In this document: positions 39,236-48,586 of the stretch, one piece after another
Position numbering within the stretch: position 1 is the stretch's first letter
How the letters are laid out: each line of letters starts with the position of its first letter
NCBI RefSeq assembly: GCF_029946145.1
Contig: NZ_JAQSDY010000026.1
Span: 1-64,000, forward strand
Reading direction: 5' to 3'
Source of the DNA: Brevundimonas sp.
GTDB lineage: Bacteria > Pseudomonadota > Alphaproteobacteria > Caulobacterales > Caulobacteraceae
Length of the DNA stretch: 64,000 nt
Position numbers and translations under genes: made by a program
The notes under the pieces: generated by a model
Database searches by the model: none
The model's input: only the letters and a program-made list of their open reading frames with translations
Told to the model about the DNA's origin: nothing

Positions 39236-40243
39236 TCAGGTCTTGACCCGCACCGTATCCCCCGCCCGCACCCTGAGGGCGTCGGCGGTTTCGGCGGTCA
39301 GGGTGGCGGTGTCGCCCTCGATAAGGGCGCGCTGGCGGACGGCGCGGAAGTCGGAGACGCTGTCGGTCGAGATCAGGGCGGGCAGTTCGGCCTCGACCTC
39401 GGCGGCGACGGCGACGGTCAGGCGGCGGGCGTCGCGGACGGTGCGGATGTTGTCGCGACCGCAGGCGACCGTGGGGCCGGCGTCGAAGATGTCGATCAGG
39501 CCGTTGGGCCGGAAGCCCTCGCTCTCCAGCAGGGCCATCGCGGGCACGCCCTGCGGATGGACCTTGCCAATCACGGCGCGCGCCGGTTCGGGCAGGAGGT
39601 CGATGTAGATCGGATGACGCGGGGCGAGGTCGAGGATGAACTGCTTGTCCGTCGAGCCGGTCATGCGGTCGGCCTCGTCGAACTCCATGGGGAAGAATTT
39701 GTGCGCCACATGGTCCCAGAACGGGCAGGCCCCATCGGGGGTGAAGACGCCACGCAGCTCGGCCAGGACGTTCTCGTTGAACAGCTCCGGCTGGGCGCCG
39801 ATCAGCATGTAACGCGACTGGCTGAGCAGGCGGCCCGCGCCGCCCTTGCGCCGGTCGGCCTTGAGGAACAGCGAGCCGACCTCGCTCCAGCCGGTGCATT
39901 CATTGACCAGCACCAGCGTCCTCTGTTCGAGCTTGATGCCCAGAGAAGGCGACGACTGGGTGTTGGTCACCACGCGGAACGAGAAGAAGGGCCGGTTCAG
40001 GCCGACCGCCGCCTTGACCGAGCCGATGCCGTCGACGTCGCCGGTCTCGGTTTCCTCGAGCATCAATGTGTACCAGCGATCCGCCGGCGCGAGCTTGCCC
40101 GTGAAACTGTCACGGCTGACATCCAGCCGTTCCGCCAGCTGGTCCGGATCCTCGGGCAGGCTGGTGAAGCCCGGGCCGCTGAGGATGGCGAGCTCCAGCA
40201 GGTGGTCGAGGTCGGCGGGCGCGGCGGGTCGGACGACGAGCAT
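39236..40243 (-). CDS. astA: arginine N-succinyltransferase
   Basis: First step of the AST pathway: transfers succinyl from succinyl-CoA to arginine. The 335 residues start MLVVRPAAPADLDHLLELA and contain GFTSLPEDPDQL, YTLMLEETETGDVDGIGSV, SEVGSLFLKADRRKGGAGRL and PIYIDLLPEPARAVIGKVH, which are typical of AstA. The single-subunit form is seen; no second aruF-like gene is adjacent. It is 4 bases downstream of the M20 gene in the operon. Confidence 0.96.
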   Translation of the reverse strand: MLVVRPAAPADLDHLLELAILSGPGFTSLPEDPDQLAERLDVSRDSFTGKLAPADRWYTLMLEETETGDVDGIGSVKAAVGLNRPFFSFRVVTNTQSSPSLGIKLEQRTLVLVNECTGWSEVGSLFLKADRRKGGAGRLLSQSRYMLIGAQPELFNENVLAELRGVFTPDGACPFWDHVAHKFFPMEFDEADRMTGSTDKQFILDLAPRHPIYIDLLPEPARAVIGKVHPQGVPAMALLESEGFRPNGLIDIFDAGPTVACGRDNIRTVRDARRLTVAVAAEVEAELPALISTDSVSDFRAVRQRALIEGDTATLTAETADALRVRAGDTVRVKT

Positions 40244-40247
40244 GGGG

Positions 40248-41498
40248 TTACATCGTCTCCAGACGCAGGGATTTCAGCTTCAGGGCGTCAATCTCGCCCG
40301 AGGCGATCTTGCACAGTATCAGGGCGCTGAGCCGGGCGCGTTCGACGAAGCTGGCGGGCCAGGCGAACTCCTGATCCGAATGGATGTCGCCGCCGAGGAC
40401 GCCGAGCGTGTCGACATTGGGCAGGCCGGCGGCGTGCAGGTTGTTGCCCTCGCAGACCCCGCCCGACGGCTTCCAGGCCACGGTCTGGCCCAGCAGGGCG
40501 CCCGTATCGCGCACGGCCTCGAACAGGGCCGTCTGGGACGCGTCCATCGGCTTGGGCGCGCGGGTCATGCCGCCGTGCAGATGCACGGTTAGTCCGGGGA
40601 AGGGGAGGTCGGCGATGATCTCGCGAATCGCGGCCTCGATCCAGTCCGAGGCGGCCTTGTCGGGAACGCGGACGTTGAAGCGGACCACGGCGTTGTCGGC
40701 GACCACGTTGAGGGCCCCGCCGCCGGATATCTTCGCGACATTGACAGTGACGCCGTCGCGCCGACCGTTCAGGGCGTGCAGGCCGGCGGCGAGGATTGCG
40801 GCCCCGGCGACGGCGTTGGCGCCCTCGTGGAAGGCGCGGCCGGCATGGGCCGCCTTGCCCGACACGATCAGATGATAGTTGCCGCTGCCCTTGCGCGCCC
40901 CGGCCAGCGTGCCGTCGGCGAGGGCGGGTTCGTAGGTCATGCCGATGTGGCCGCGCGCGCCGAGGTCCGCCAGCAACGGCGCCGAGGCAGGAGAGCCGAT
41001 CTCCTCGTCCGGGGACAGCAGGACGGTCCAGCCGACGCGCTCCCGGTCGGGGCAGGTCTCGAAGGCTTCCAGAGCCGCCAGCATGACGCTGATCCCGCCC
41101 TTCATGTCGGCGATGCCCGGTCCGTTCAGCGCGCCGTCCGGACGGGTCGAGACGGTCTGGAAGCCGCTGTCGACGGGGAAGACGGTGTCGTAGTGGCCGG
41201 TCAGGACGACCTGGATCGGCGCCTCGGGCCGGGCGGTGATCTTCAGGGCGTCGGCGTGGGCTTCGGTCCGCACCGCGCCGTCGTCGCCGACCGAGGTCGA
41301 AGCCTGGGTGGCGATTCGTTCGACCGTGGCGGGCAGACGGGCGGCTTCCGTCTCGAGCCGATCCAGCATCAGGGCCAGACCCACGGCGTTACGGCTGCCC
41401 GAGTTGACGCCGGCCCATTCGACGGCCCTGCCGACGATGGCGGCTTCGCGCGCCGCGACATGGTCGAGCGCGAGCTGGTCGGAGGGCTGAATTCGCAT
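40248..41498 (-). CDS. M20 family metallohydrolase (carboxypeptidase G2-like) heading the AST operon
   Basis: A 416-residue M20 peptidase with no signal peptide. The di-zinc ligands are visible in LTGHYDTVFP, GPGIADMKGG, SPDEEIGS (catalytic Glu), TYEPAL and GGDIHSDQEF. A lid domain occupies about residues 210-325 (GKAAHAGRAFHEGANAV). CPG2-type enzymes cleave N-acyl-glutamate amide bonds. No astE (M14-type succinylglutamate desuccinylase) is found in the window, so this protein may do that last AST step; this is an inference from position and family. It is the first gene of the minus-strand operon. Confidence 0.88.
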   Translation of the reverse strand: MRIQPSDQLALDHVAAREAAIVGRAVEWAGVNSGSRNAVGLALMLDRLETEAARLPATVERIATQASTSVGDDGAVRTEAHADALKITARPEAPIQVVLTGHYDTVFPVDSGFQTVSTRPDGALNGPGIADMKGGISVMLAALEAFETCPDRERVGWTVLLSPDEEIGSPASAPLLADLGARGHIGMTYEPALADGTLAGARKGSGNYHLIVSGKAAHAGRAFHEGANAVAGAAILAAGLHALNGRRDGVTVNVAKISGGGALNVVADNAVVRFNVRVPDKAASDWIEAAIREIIADLPFPGLTVHLHGGMTRAPKPMDASQTALFEAVRDTGALLGQTVAWKPSGGVCEGNNLHAAGLPNVDTLGVLGGDIHSDQEFAWPASFVERARLSALILCKIASGEIDALKLKSLRLETM

Positions 41499-41602
41499 GC
41501 CGGCGGACCCTAGCGGGGCCGACGGCAAAGGTGAAGGAGGCCCGGGTATCGACTCGTCTCCGCTCGGGGTAGGCTCGCGACATCCTCGGGAGGAACAAGA
41601 GA

Positions 41603-42124
41603 ATGACCGATCTTATCAAGGCGATGAACCCCACCGCGCCACTGACGACGGAGGATGTGGCGCTTGCGGCCGCCCGGGTCAGCGCCGTCGGCATGGTGAT
41701 AGGCGCGATCAATCAGGCGGTGGCCGGCTGGTACGCGTCGACGCCGGAGGCGGTCGAGGCAGCCGGCCGAATGGTCGAACAGTTTACCGGTCAGGCGCCC
41801 GACCCCGCCGCCCTGGCGCAGCAGTCCCAGATCGGTCTGGGCATGACCGGCGCCTTTGTCGTGCTGCAACTGGTCCTCGCGTTCGTCCAGTGGCGGAAAC
41901 CGAACCAGGTGCTGCCGATCCTGTTCCTGGTTCTGGTGATCTGGGGGCTGGGCGGAGCGCTTATCTCGATCTTCGCGCCCGCGTTCTCTGGCGGCCAGCC
42001 GATGTGGCTGACGGTGTTCACCCTTGTCGCCCTGTCCGTCGCCGCGATCATGCATGTCGCGGCGATCCGGGGCGCCAGCGCCCTGGACAAGATCCGGACA
42101 AACGCCGCGAAATACCAAGCCTAG
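41603..42124 (+). CDS. hypothetical membrane protein
   Basis: A 173-residue protein with about four membrane helices (near 27-45, 78-97, 104-127 and 138-155; GMTGAFVVLQLVLAFVQW, VLPILFLVLVIWGLGGALISIFAP). The loop after helix 1 is polar. No characterised family is recognised. GGAGGAAC precedes the ATG. It is divergent from the AST operon, with 104 bases between the starts, and convergent with tamB; their stop codons share a CTAG. Confidence 0.8.
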   Translation: MTDLIKAMNPTAPLTTEDVALAAARVSAVGMVIGAINQAVAGWYASTPEAVEAAGRMVEQFTGQAPDPAALAQQSQIGLGMTGAFVVLQLVLAFVQWRKPNQVLPILFLVLVIWGLGGALISIFAPAFSGGQPMWLTVFTLVALSVAAIMHVAAIRGASALDKIRTNAAKYQA

Positions 42125-45100
42125 CGGTTCGGGCGCCGGTCCTCGCGATCGGCGCCCGGCTGCCGTGACTGGCGGCGCCAGCGGATCGACAGACTGGCCT
42201 CGCCCTGTCCGCCGAATTTCGAGCTGATGGTCAGGTTGCGGCGCACCTGCCATTCGACGTTCACGGCCGCGCCGCTCTCCCCGCCGCCGATGATCTCCAG
42301 ATAGACATTGTCGTTGATATAGCGCCCGCCGGCGACGGTGAGGCCCGACGCCTCGCCGCCGAACGACAGCCGGTCGAGACCGGCCAGTTCGCGCAGGTTG
42401 CCGATGACGTCGAAACCGCCACCGCCCGCGAGGGCCGCGACGCCCGCCGCCAACTGGGCGGCCTCGAACGCCGACAGCTGGGACGCCGACCGTCCGAACA
42501 GCACCTGGGACAGGATTTCGTCCTGGGGCAGGGCGGGGGTCGAGGTCAGGGCGATCTCCGGCCTGGCCGCCGTTCCCGTGACGCGAATGGTGGCCGTCAG
42601 CGCCGGGTCGTCGCGCGTCGCGGTGAGGTCCAGCCGGATGAGTTCAGGATTTGTCGACAGGCTGACCGTTCCGCGCTCGTCGAACACGAACCGCTTGCCG
42701 GCGAAATCGTAGTCGCCGCGCACGACCCGCGCCGTGCCGCTGAGGATCGGCCGGCTGATGGTGCCCGTCACCCGGGCATTGACGTTCATCTCCACGTTCA
42801 GGCCGCGGCCGACGACGCGCACATCGCCGCCGGGAGACCGCAGGCCGATGTTGAGGCCGAATTGAAGTCCACGCTGCTGGTTCTGCTCCTCTTCCGGGAC
42901 ATCCCCCCCCGGCTTGTTGATCTCGACCACATCCATGCGGACGATGCCGTTCGAGCCCGGCGGATTGGCCTCGATGCGGGCTTCGTCGATGTCCATCTCG
43001 CCTGTCAGGGTGATGTTGCCGTCCTGGCCGCGCGTCACGGTAAGAGGTCCGGACGCCCGGGCCTCGGCAATGTCGTTGTCGATGATCCGGAACCGGTTCA
43101 GCAGCAGCTGGAAGCTGGAGCCGGACCCCTGTCGCAGGCCTATGCGCCCGTTGCCTGTCACCGAGCCGCCCGCGCCGTCCACCGCGCTGAAGGCTTCCAC
43201 GAGGCCCGTGGTGTCGTCGAAGCGGCTGGCGAGGGTGACGTTCTCAAGCCGCACGCCGGTGGCGCTGTCGCGGAAGGTTCCCTGTTGCAGGTCGAGCCGT
43301 CCGTTGATGCGCGGTTCGGCGAGTGATCCAGCCAGGGTGGCGCGGGCGTTCACCTGACCGGTCAGGGACCGCTCGCCGCCGGCCAGCAGGTCCCAGATCG
43401 GCTGAATCTGGCCCTGGATGGAGACGTCGCCCGACATGGCGCCGGTGCGCACGATCGCCAGCCGCAAGGGAACGGCCGACGCCACCACGGGCAGGGTGAC
43501 GTCCGCCGTGGCGCGGACGGCGTCGCCGTCATTGGCCTGGGCCTGAACCCGCAGGGTGTGGTTGACCAGGATCGCGTTCAGCGTTCCATCGACCGCCAGG
43601 CCACGCGGCGCATCGACGCTGCGAACGTCCTGCAGCGCCAGGTTGGCCGAACCCGACAGGTCGTCGCCGGCGCCCCGCAACGACAGGCGGCCGGTCATGG
43701 ATCCGCGCATGTCGCGCACCACGGTTCCGAGGTCGACGCTGGTCAGATTGGCCTCGATGATGGCGGCGCGGGAATCCTGACGCAGTTCGCCCAGAAGGAC
43801 GCCGCCGCCGATGCCGAGATCGACCCGCGCCACGCGTCCATCACCCGAAAGGGCGATGACGGCGGGGTTGCGCGTCGTGAAGGCGATCTCGCGGACCCGA
43901 CCAGAACCCTCCAGCACCACCGACTGGGCAGCCCCTTCGCGGGAGTAGACGCCGGTTCCGTCGAAGGAGACCGGAGTCGCGCCGCCGATGTCGGTCTTGA
44001 GCGTGAAGGGCAGGCGCGACAGGGTCCCGCGGCCGTTGAGGTCGAGGGTCCGGATCACCCAGCCGGATCCCGTCAGGCGGACGTTGCGTCCTGTCACGTC
44101 CAGGATCGCCGTCTCCGCTCCGTCGCCGTCGGTCAGACGGACACGGCCGTCGGCGGTCCCCGAAGCGAGGAAGGCGCCGGGCCGTGCGGTGAACGTCAGG
44201 TCGGCGCTGGACGGGAAACTGTTGGACAGGGCGATCGCGCCCTGGGCCGTGACGCCGCCTGCGTTCAGATCCACATCCGTGAGGCGGATGCGGTCGCCGC
44301 CGAGGAAGAAATTCCCGCTGGCGCGTGCGGGTCCATAGTTCGATCCGGCGGTCAGGGCGATGCGGCCGTCGGAGGCGTCGGCGCCGCGCCGGAAGCTCAG
44401 CACCATGTCCGCATCCGTCAGGACCAGCGCACCGGCGCTCAGCTTGCCGAATTTCGCCGTCAAATCCGCTCTGGGCCGGGCGAGGGTGCCGGTCAGGGCT
44501 CCGTCCCCGGTCATCGCCCCGTCGATGGCGACCGGACCCACTCCGAAAGGACCTCGGGCGTTCCAGTTCAGCGCCAGCCGCAGCCGCCCGTCCCCTTCGA
44601 TCAGACCGCGCGCGCCGGCGGTCCCCTGGGCTCCGGTCAGCACGGCGCGTTCGACCTCGATCCGCCCGCCGTTGAGCGCGCCGGTCAGCTGGAGCCGCGG
44701 TGTCGTGCCGAGGAGCCGGTCCAGTTCCGCCATGCCGGTCGCCAGCCCGCGGCCCCGGGCGTCGAATGTCAGTCGCCACGGCTGTCCCGCCCGCGTCATG
44801 GAGGCGGTGATGGGGCCGCCGAACGCGCCGCGCGCGCCCTTGCGGAGGCGGGAGACGTCGGTGATCCGGGCCTCGCCGCGGAATCCCAGACCGCCCGTCA
44901 GGCTTCGGCCGCCCGATCCGGACAGGGTCAGCGCCTGGCCGGTCGCCTGCACCCGCTCCAGCAGAATCGCGCCGTCCGCCAGCCGGGCCGCTTCGAACGA
45001 GACGCGTGGCTGGCTTCCCAGAAGACCGCCCACGATTCCGGCATTGGAGCCGCCGGCGGCGCGAATGTCGCCGTCCAGATCCAGCCGCCCCAGGCGCATG

Positions 45101-46344
45101 CGAGCGTTCAACGGCCCGCTCACACGCCGGGCCCGGTAGCTCGAGACCTCGACAGCCAGCAGGTCCGCCGATCCCGTAAGGGCCCATGCAGAGACGTCGC
45201 CCTTGAACAGTCCCTTCCAGGCTGCCGGCCCCGCCGCGCGCTGGCCGACCAGGCGGGTCAGGGAAGGCGTCGATATGTCCAGGGTGACGCCGGCCGGACT
45301 GCTGCGGTCGCTTAGCCGGATGTCGCCGCTGGCGCTGGCGTTCAGATTGTCGGCGATCAGCCGCCAGCCGACACCGTGCAGGCCATCCCTGTCGCTGTCG
45401 GTCGAGGTGGCGAAGCCGAACCGGGCCGTGCGGCCGATCCGCCGGGCAAACGGCGCCAGCAGGTCTGATCCGGAGAAGTCGGCGAAGCCGGAGATCCGCG
45501 TCAGGTTCCCGCCGTACCGTCCCTTGATCACCAGGGGAACGAAGTCGCCGGTGCGGACCGTGGCGTCGATGACCGAGCCATTGACCACCGCCGTGGCGAA
45601 GAACGGTCTGTCCGGCGAATAGCCCAGCGCCCCCGCGATGGGGCCGCCCTGCGCCTCGTTGGCGCGCAGGTTCAGCCGCAGGTCGGTGATCTTCGCTCCG
45701 AGCGTGGCGTTGACGCGCAGATAGTCGCCGGGCCGGCTGTTGCTGGCGGCGTTGATGATCGCCTTCTTCGGGCCTTTCCGCGGCACATCGGCCTCGCCCG
45801 ACAGCCGCCAGCGGCCATATTCCTGGCTGAAGCCTTCCAGCAACTCGACGTCGGCGGAGAAGCGGTCGATATCGACCGACAGGGGCTGGGGGCCGGGCGG
45901 GGTGGTCGTGGGTTCGACCTCAGGGCGCCGGATCAGACGAATGACCTGGGCTTCGACATTGGTGGCGTGGAACTCGCGCGCCATCAGCGGCCACCAGTCC
46001 CAGTCGACGCGAACCTTGCGGGCTTCCAGCCAGACGCCCCTGGCGTCGGTGACGGTGACGCGGTCGATGGTGAAGTCATCGAACAGGTCGCCGCGCACGC
46101 CCTCGACATTGATGCGGCCGTAGCGGCCCAGCTTCTTGCCGGCGACGAAGCTGGTGACCAGCTCGCGGCCCGGGCCGGACAACAGATACATGCGTCCGCC
46201 GACCATGACGACGATCAGCAGGGCCGCGATGACGGCCGCCGCCATGCCGCCGAAGAAGGCGATGGCCTGCAGGCGCGTGCGCTTCCTCTTCGCCGTCTCG
46301 GCCGGCGTGTCAGGTGTTTCCACAGGAGGCGGGGCGTCGGTCAA
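42121..46344 (-). CDS. tamB: translocation and assembly module protein TamB
   Basis: Large inner-membrane-anchored periplasmic protein that spans to TamA and is involved in autotransporter assembly or phospholipid transport to the outer membrane. The 1407 residues have an N-terminal anchor (about 27-50, AFFGGMAAAVIAALLIVVMV), a long repetitive beta-rich AsmA-like groove, and the C-terminal DUF490 domain from about residue 1060, with LSQVLFGRSASQLSAFEAAQ and a final beta segment. The start is TTG in a TTGA overlap with tamA. Confidence 0.95.
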   Translation of the reverse strand: MTDAPPPVETPDTPAETAKRKRTRLQAIAFFGGMAAAVIAALLIVVMVGGRMYLLSGPGRELVTSFVAGKKLGRYGRINVEGVRGDLFDDFTIDRVTVTDARGVWLEARKVRVDWDWWPLMAREFHATNVEAQVIRLIRRPEVEPTTTPPGPQPLSVDIDRFSADVELLEGFSQEYGRWRLSGEADVPRKGPKKAIINAASNSRPGDYLRVNATLGAKITDLRLNLRANEAQGGPIAGALGYSPDRPFFATAVVNGSVIDATVRTGDFVPLVIKGRYGGNLTRISGFADFSGSDLLAPFARRIGRTARFGFATSTDSDRDGLHGVGWRLIADNLNASASGDIRLSDRSSPAGVTLDISTPSLTRLVGQRAAGPAAWKGLFKGDVSAWALTGSADLLAVEVSSYRARRVSGPLNARMRLGRLDLDGDIRAAGGSNAGIVGGLLGSQPRVSFEAARLADGAILLERVQATGQALTLSGSGGRSLTGGLGFRGEARITDVSRLRKGARGAFGGPITASMTRAGQPWRLTFDARGRGLATGMAELDRLLGTTPRLQLTGALNGGRIEVERAVLTGAQGTAGARGLIEGDGRLRLALNWNARGPFGVGPVAIDGAMTGDGALTGTLARPRADLTAKFGKLSAGALVLTDADMVLSFRRGADASDGRIALTAGSNYGPARASGNFFLGGDRIRLTDVDLNAGGVTAQGAIALSNSFPSSADLTFTARPGAFLASGTADGRVRLTDGDGAETAILDVTGRNVRLTGSGWVIRTLDLNGRGTLSRLPFTLKTDIGGATPVSFDGTGVYSREGAAQSVVLEGSGRVREIAFTTRNPAVIALSGDGRVARVDLGIGGGVLLGELRQDSRAAIIEANLTSVDLGTVVRDMRGSMTGRLSLRGAGDDLSGSANLALQDVRSVDAPRGLAVDGTLNAILVNHTLRVQAQANDGDAVRATADVTLPVVASAVPLRLAIVRTGAMSGDVSIQGQIQPIWDLLAGGERSLTGQVNARATLAGSLAEPRINGRLDLQQGTFRDSATGVRLENVTLASRFDDTTGLVEAFSAVDGAGGSVTGNGRIGLRQGSGSSFQLLLNRFRIIDNDIAEARASGPLTVTRGQDGNITLTGEMDIDEARIEANPPGSNGIVRMDVVEINKPGGDVPEEEQNQQRGLQFGLNIGLRSPGGDVRVVGRGLNVEMNVNARVTGTISRPILSGTARVVRGDYDFAGKRFVFDERGTVSLSTNPELIRLDLTATRDDPALTATIRVTGTAARPEIALTSTPALPQDEILSQVLFGRSASQLSAFEAAQLAAGVAALAGGGGFDVIGNLRELAGLDRLSFGGEASGLTVAGGRYINDNVYLEIIGGGESGAAVNVEWQVRRNLTISSKFGGQGEASLSIRWRRQSRQPGADREDRRPNR

Positions 46345-48131
46345 AACGCCTGTCCGATACTGACATAGACCTGAAAGTCCGCGTCGCCCTCACGGCGGTC
46401 CAGCGGGAAGGCGATATCGGCCCGGATCGGTCCGAACGGCAGCTTGTAACGGACGCCGAAGCCGGCGCCGTAGCGCAGGTTGCCGAAGTCCGGCGTTTCC
46501 TGGAAACCGATCGCACCCGCGTCGACGAAAGCCACGGCCTGGAAATTGCGCCAGACGTCGCGGCGAATCTCGACCGAGGCCTCGATCAGGCTGAGGCCCC
46601 CGCGCGGCGTGTTGTCGGGAAGGCGCGGTCCGACGCCCTGGTATTCAAAACCCCGCACCGAGCCGCCGCCCCCCGAGTAAAACAGGCGATCGGACGGAAT
46701 GGTCAGTTCGGCGCCGCCAACGATGGAGCCGAGGCGGGCGCGTCCCGCCAGCACGGTCTTCGCGCCGTCCTGAAGCGGCAGATAGGCGGTGACCTGGGCC
46801 TCGGTGCGCAGGAAGATGGTCGTATCCTCGCCAGACACGGCGGTGGGCTGGGCCCAGGCGGACAGCCGCCAGCCGGTCGTCGGATCGAGGGGATCGTTTG
46901 ACCGGTCCAGGAAAGCGCTGGCCCGGCCGGTGAGGATGATCAGATCACGGTCGAAATTGATCGGCAGCCGGGTGACCGGATCGAACCGGTTCTCGTCATA
47001 TTTGCCAGCATCGAAACCGACTCCGTAGCTGATGTATGACGTCTTGCCGAGGCGCTGCTGAAGGTCGGCGGCCAGGGACAGGGCTGTGCGGCGATAGGCG
47101 TCCGTATCCTCGTTCAGCACGGCCGCGGACAGCCTCAGGGTCTCGCCCGGCCGCCGCCAGTGCGGCAGGCCCAGACTGACGCCCAGCCGGCTGTCGACAT
47201 CGGCCGCCCGCGCCTGCCAGACGATGGTGTCGGCGCGTCCGAAATGGTTGTGCCAGGTCCAGATCAGGTCGAGGCCCGATCCTTCGGCCGTCGAGAAGGT
47301 CGCGCCTGCCTCCAGGATCCGACGGGGGCGGTCGGTCAGGGTGACGACGATGGGGCGGTTGCCGTTGCTCAGGTTCTGCTCGCGGGGCGCCAGGGCCACG
47401 CCGACGCCGTCATAGACGCCGGTTTCCAACAGCCGCCGCTCCAGCTCGGCGACGTCCTCGGGATCGTAGACCTCGCCTTCGGACCACGGCGCCAGGCTCG
47501 TCACCCAGGCGGGATTGGTGGGGCCGCGGGTCTCGAGCCGCACACCGTCCAGACGCACCAGGGCGCCGGACGAGATTCGATAGCTGGGCTGGACGGTGAA
47601 GGCCGCATGGTCGACGACGACACGCCGGGGCTCGGCCGCCGCGTCGGCATAGCCGCGACGCGTCAGGGCGGCGACGACCCGGCCCTCGGCGGCGATGACG
47701 TCGCCGGCCCGGCCGGCCTGGGCGGCTTTGACCGCGACTTCGTGGAGTGCGGCGGTCTCCGATTCGGCGTCCGGCGCGGGAGCGGTCCACTGCACGCGGG
47801 GATCGGTCAGCACGAACCGTCGGCCAGGCGTGACGTTGACGATGGCGACGGGATTTTCCTCGCCCTCGACCGCATCTTCCAGCACGGGCTGGTAATAGCC
47901 CTCGGACCTCAGCAAGGCCTCGGCGGCCTCCATGGCGCCGCGCGCGCGCCGGCGGGCTTCAAACCGGTTCGAAGGCGGATCGTCGACCTCGCCGACGGCC
48001 CGGACAAGCTGCGCGCGAAGCTCGGCGTCCATCTCGCCGCGGATCTGCGCGCGCGGGTCTGCATGGGCGGCGGACGCGAGAAGAGCGAGACCCGCCGTGC
48101 TGACGAGAAACAGGGCGTGCCGTGGCGTCAA
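46341..48131 (-). CDS. tamA: outer membrane protein TamA (Omp85 family)
   Basis: A 596-residue outer-membrane protein. Signal peptide of about 24 residues (cut after AHA), POTRA-like domains (about 25-270, for example EAALRSEGYYQPVLED-like EALLRSEGYYQPVLED), and a C-terminal 16-strand barrel with the Omp85 motif SVRGFEYQGVGPR and a terminal aromatic (GQAF). The protein begins at TTG. Overlap with tamB is the normal tamA-tamB coupling. Confidence 0.95.
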   Translation of the reverse strand: MTPRHALFLVSTAGLALLASAAHADPRAQIRGEMDAELRAQLVRAVGEVDDPPSNRFEARRRARGAMEAAEALLRSEGYYQPVLEDAVEGEENPVAIVNVTPGRRFVLTDPRVQWTAPAPDAESETAALHEVAVKAAQAGRAGDVIAAEGRVVAALTRRGYADAAAEPRRVVVDHAAFTVQPSYRISSGALVRLDGVRLETRGPTNPAWVTSLAPWSEGEVYDPEDVAELERRLLETGVYDGVGVALAPREQNLSNGNRPIVVTLTDRPRRILEAGATFSTAEGSGLDLIWTWHNHFGRADTIVWQARAADVDSRLGVSLGLPHWRRPGETLRLSAAVLNEDTDAYRRTALSLAADLQQRLGKTSYISYGVGFDAGKYDENRFDPVTRLPINFDRDLIILTGRASAFLDRSNDPLDPTTGWRLSAWAQPTAVSGEDTTIFLRTEAQVTAYLPLQDGAKTVLAGRARLGSIVGGAELTIPSDRLFYSGGGGSVRGFEYQGVGPRLPDNTPRGGLSLIEASVEIRRDVWRNFQAVAFVDAGAIGFQETPDFGNLRYGAGFGVRYKLPFGPIRADIAFPLDRREGDADFQVYVSIGQAF

Positions 48132-48180
48132 ACTGAAACTTTCGTCAGGGCAGGGAGCCGCCGCGCGATCGGCGGCCGGA

Positions 48181-48441
48181 TCAGTAGAAGAGGGTTTCGC
48201 TTTCGGGTTTGACCGACTCTTCGGACGTCCGCTTCTCGGGAGGAAGGGTGGTCGAGTCCACGGGCGGCGTGTCGACCGCGCTGGGGGCGGCGACCGGGAC
48301 GCCGGCGTCTTCGGCGGCGGGGGCGACCGGTTCGTCCATCGTGATGTCAGCGGTTTCAGGCTCGTTCGAAGCCTGGGGATCGTCGCAGGCCGCGGCGGTC
48401 AGGGCGCTGGTCAGGACCAGACAGGCGATGAGTCGTTTCAT
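48181..48441 (-). CDS. small hypothetical lipoprotein
   Basis: An 86-residue protein with a lipoprotein signal (MKRLIACLVLTSALTAAAC, Cys19). The mature part is acidic, Pro/Thr-rich and without predicted folds, ending SETLFY. It looks like a disordered envelope lipoprotein. GGGGGAGA lies about 9 bases before the ATG. It is on the tamA strand, 49 bases upstream of it, and may share its transcript. No family is recognised. Confidence 0.75.
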   Translation of the reverse strand: MKRLIACLVLTSALTAAACDDPQASNEPETADITMDEPVAPAAEDAGVPVAAPSAVDTPPVDSTTLPPEKRTSEESVKPESETLFY

Positions 48442-48586
48442 GGATGGCGTCTCCCCCGGATCGGCCTTCCAACGCGCGACCGGTTCGCCCGTTCCATAGC
48501 CTTGAACGGGGCGAGGGTCACCACGCCAGGCGGCGGCAGGACAAGATTTTGCAGCCCTGTGTCGGGGGAGTCCACGTCGCGACTGC

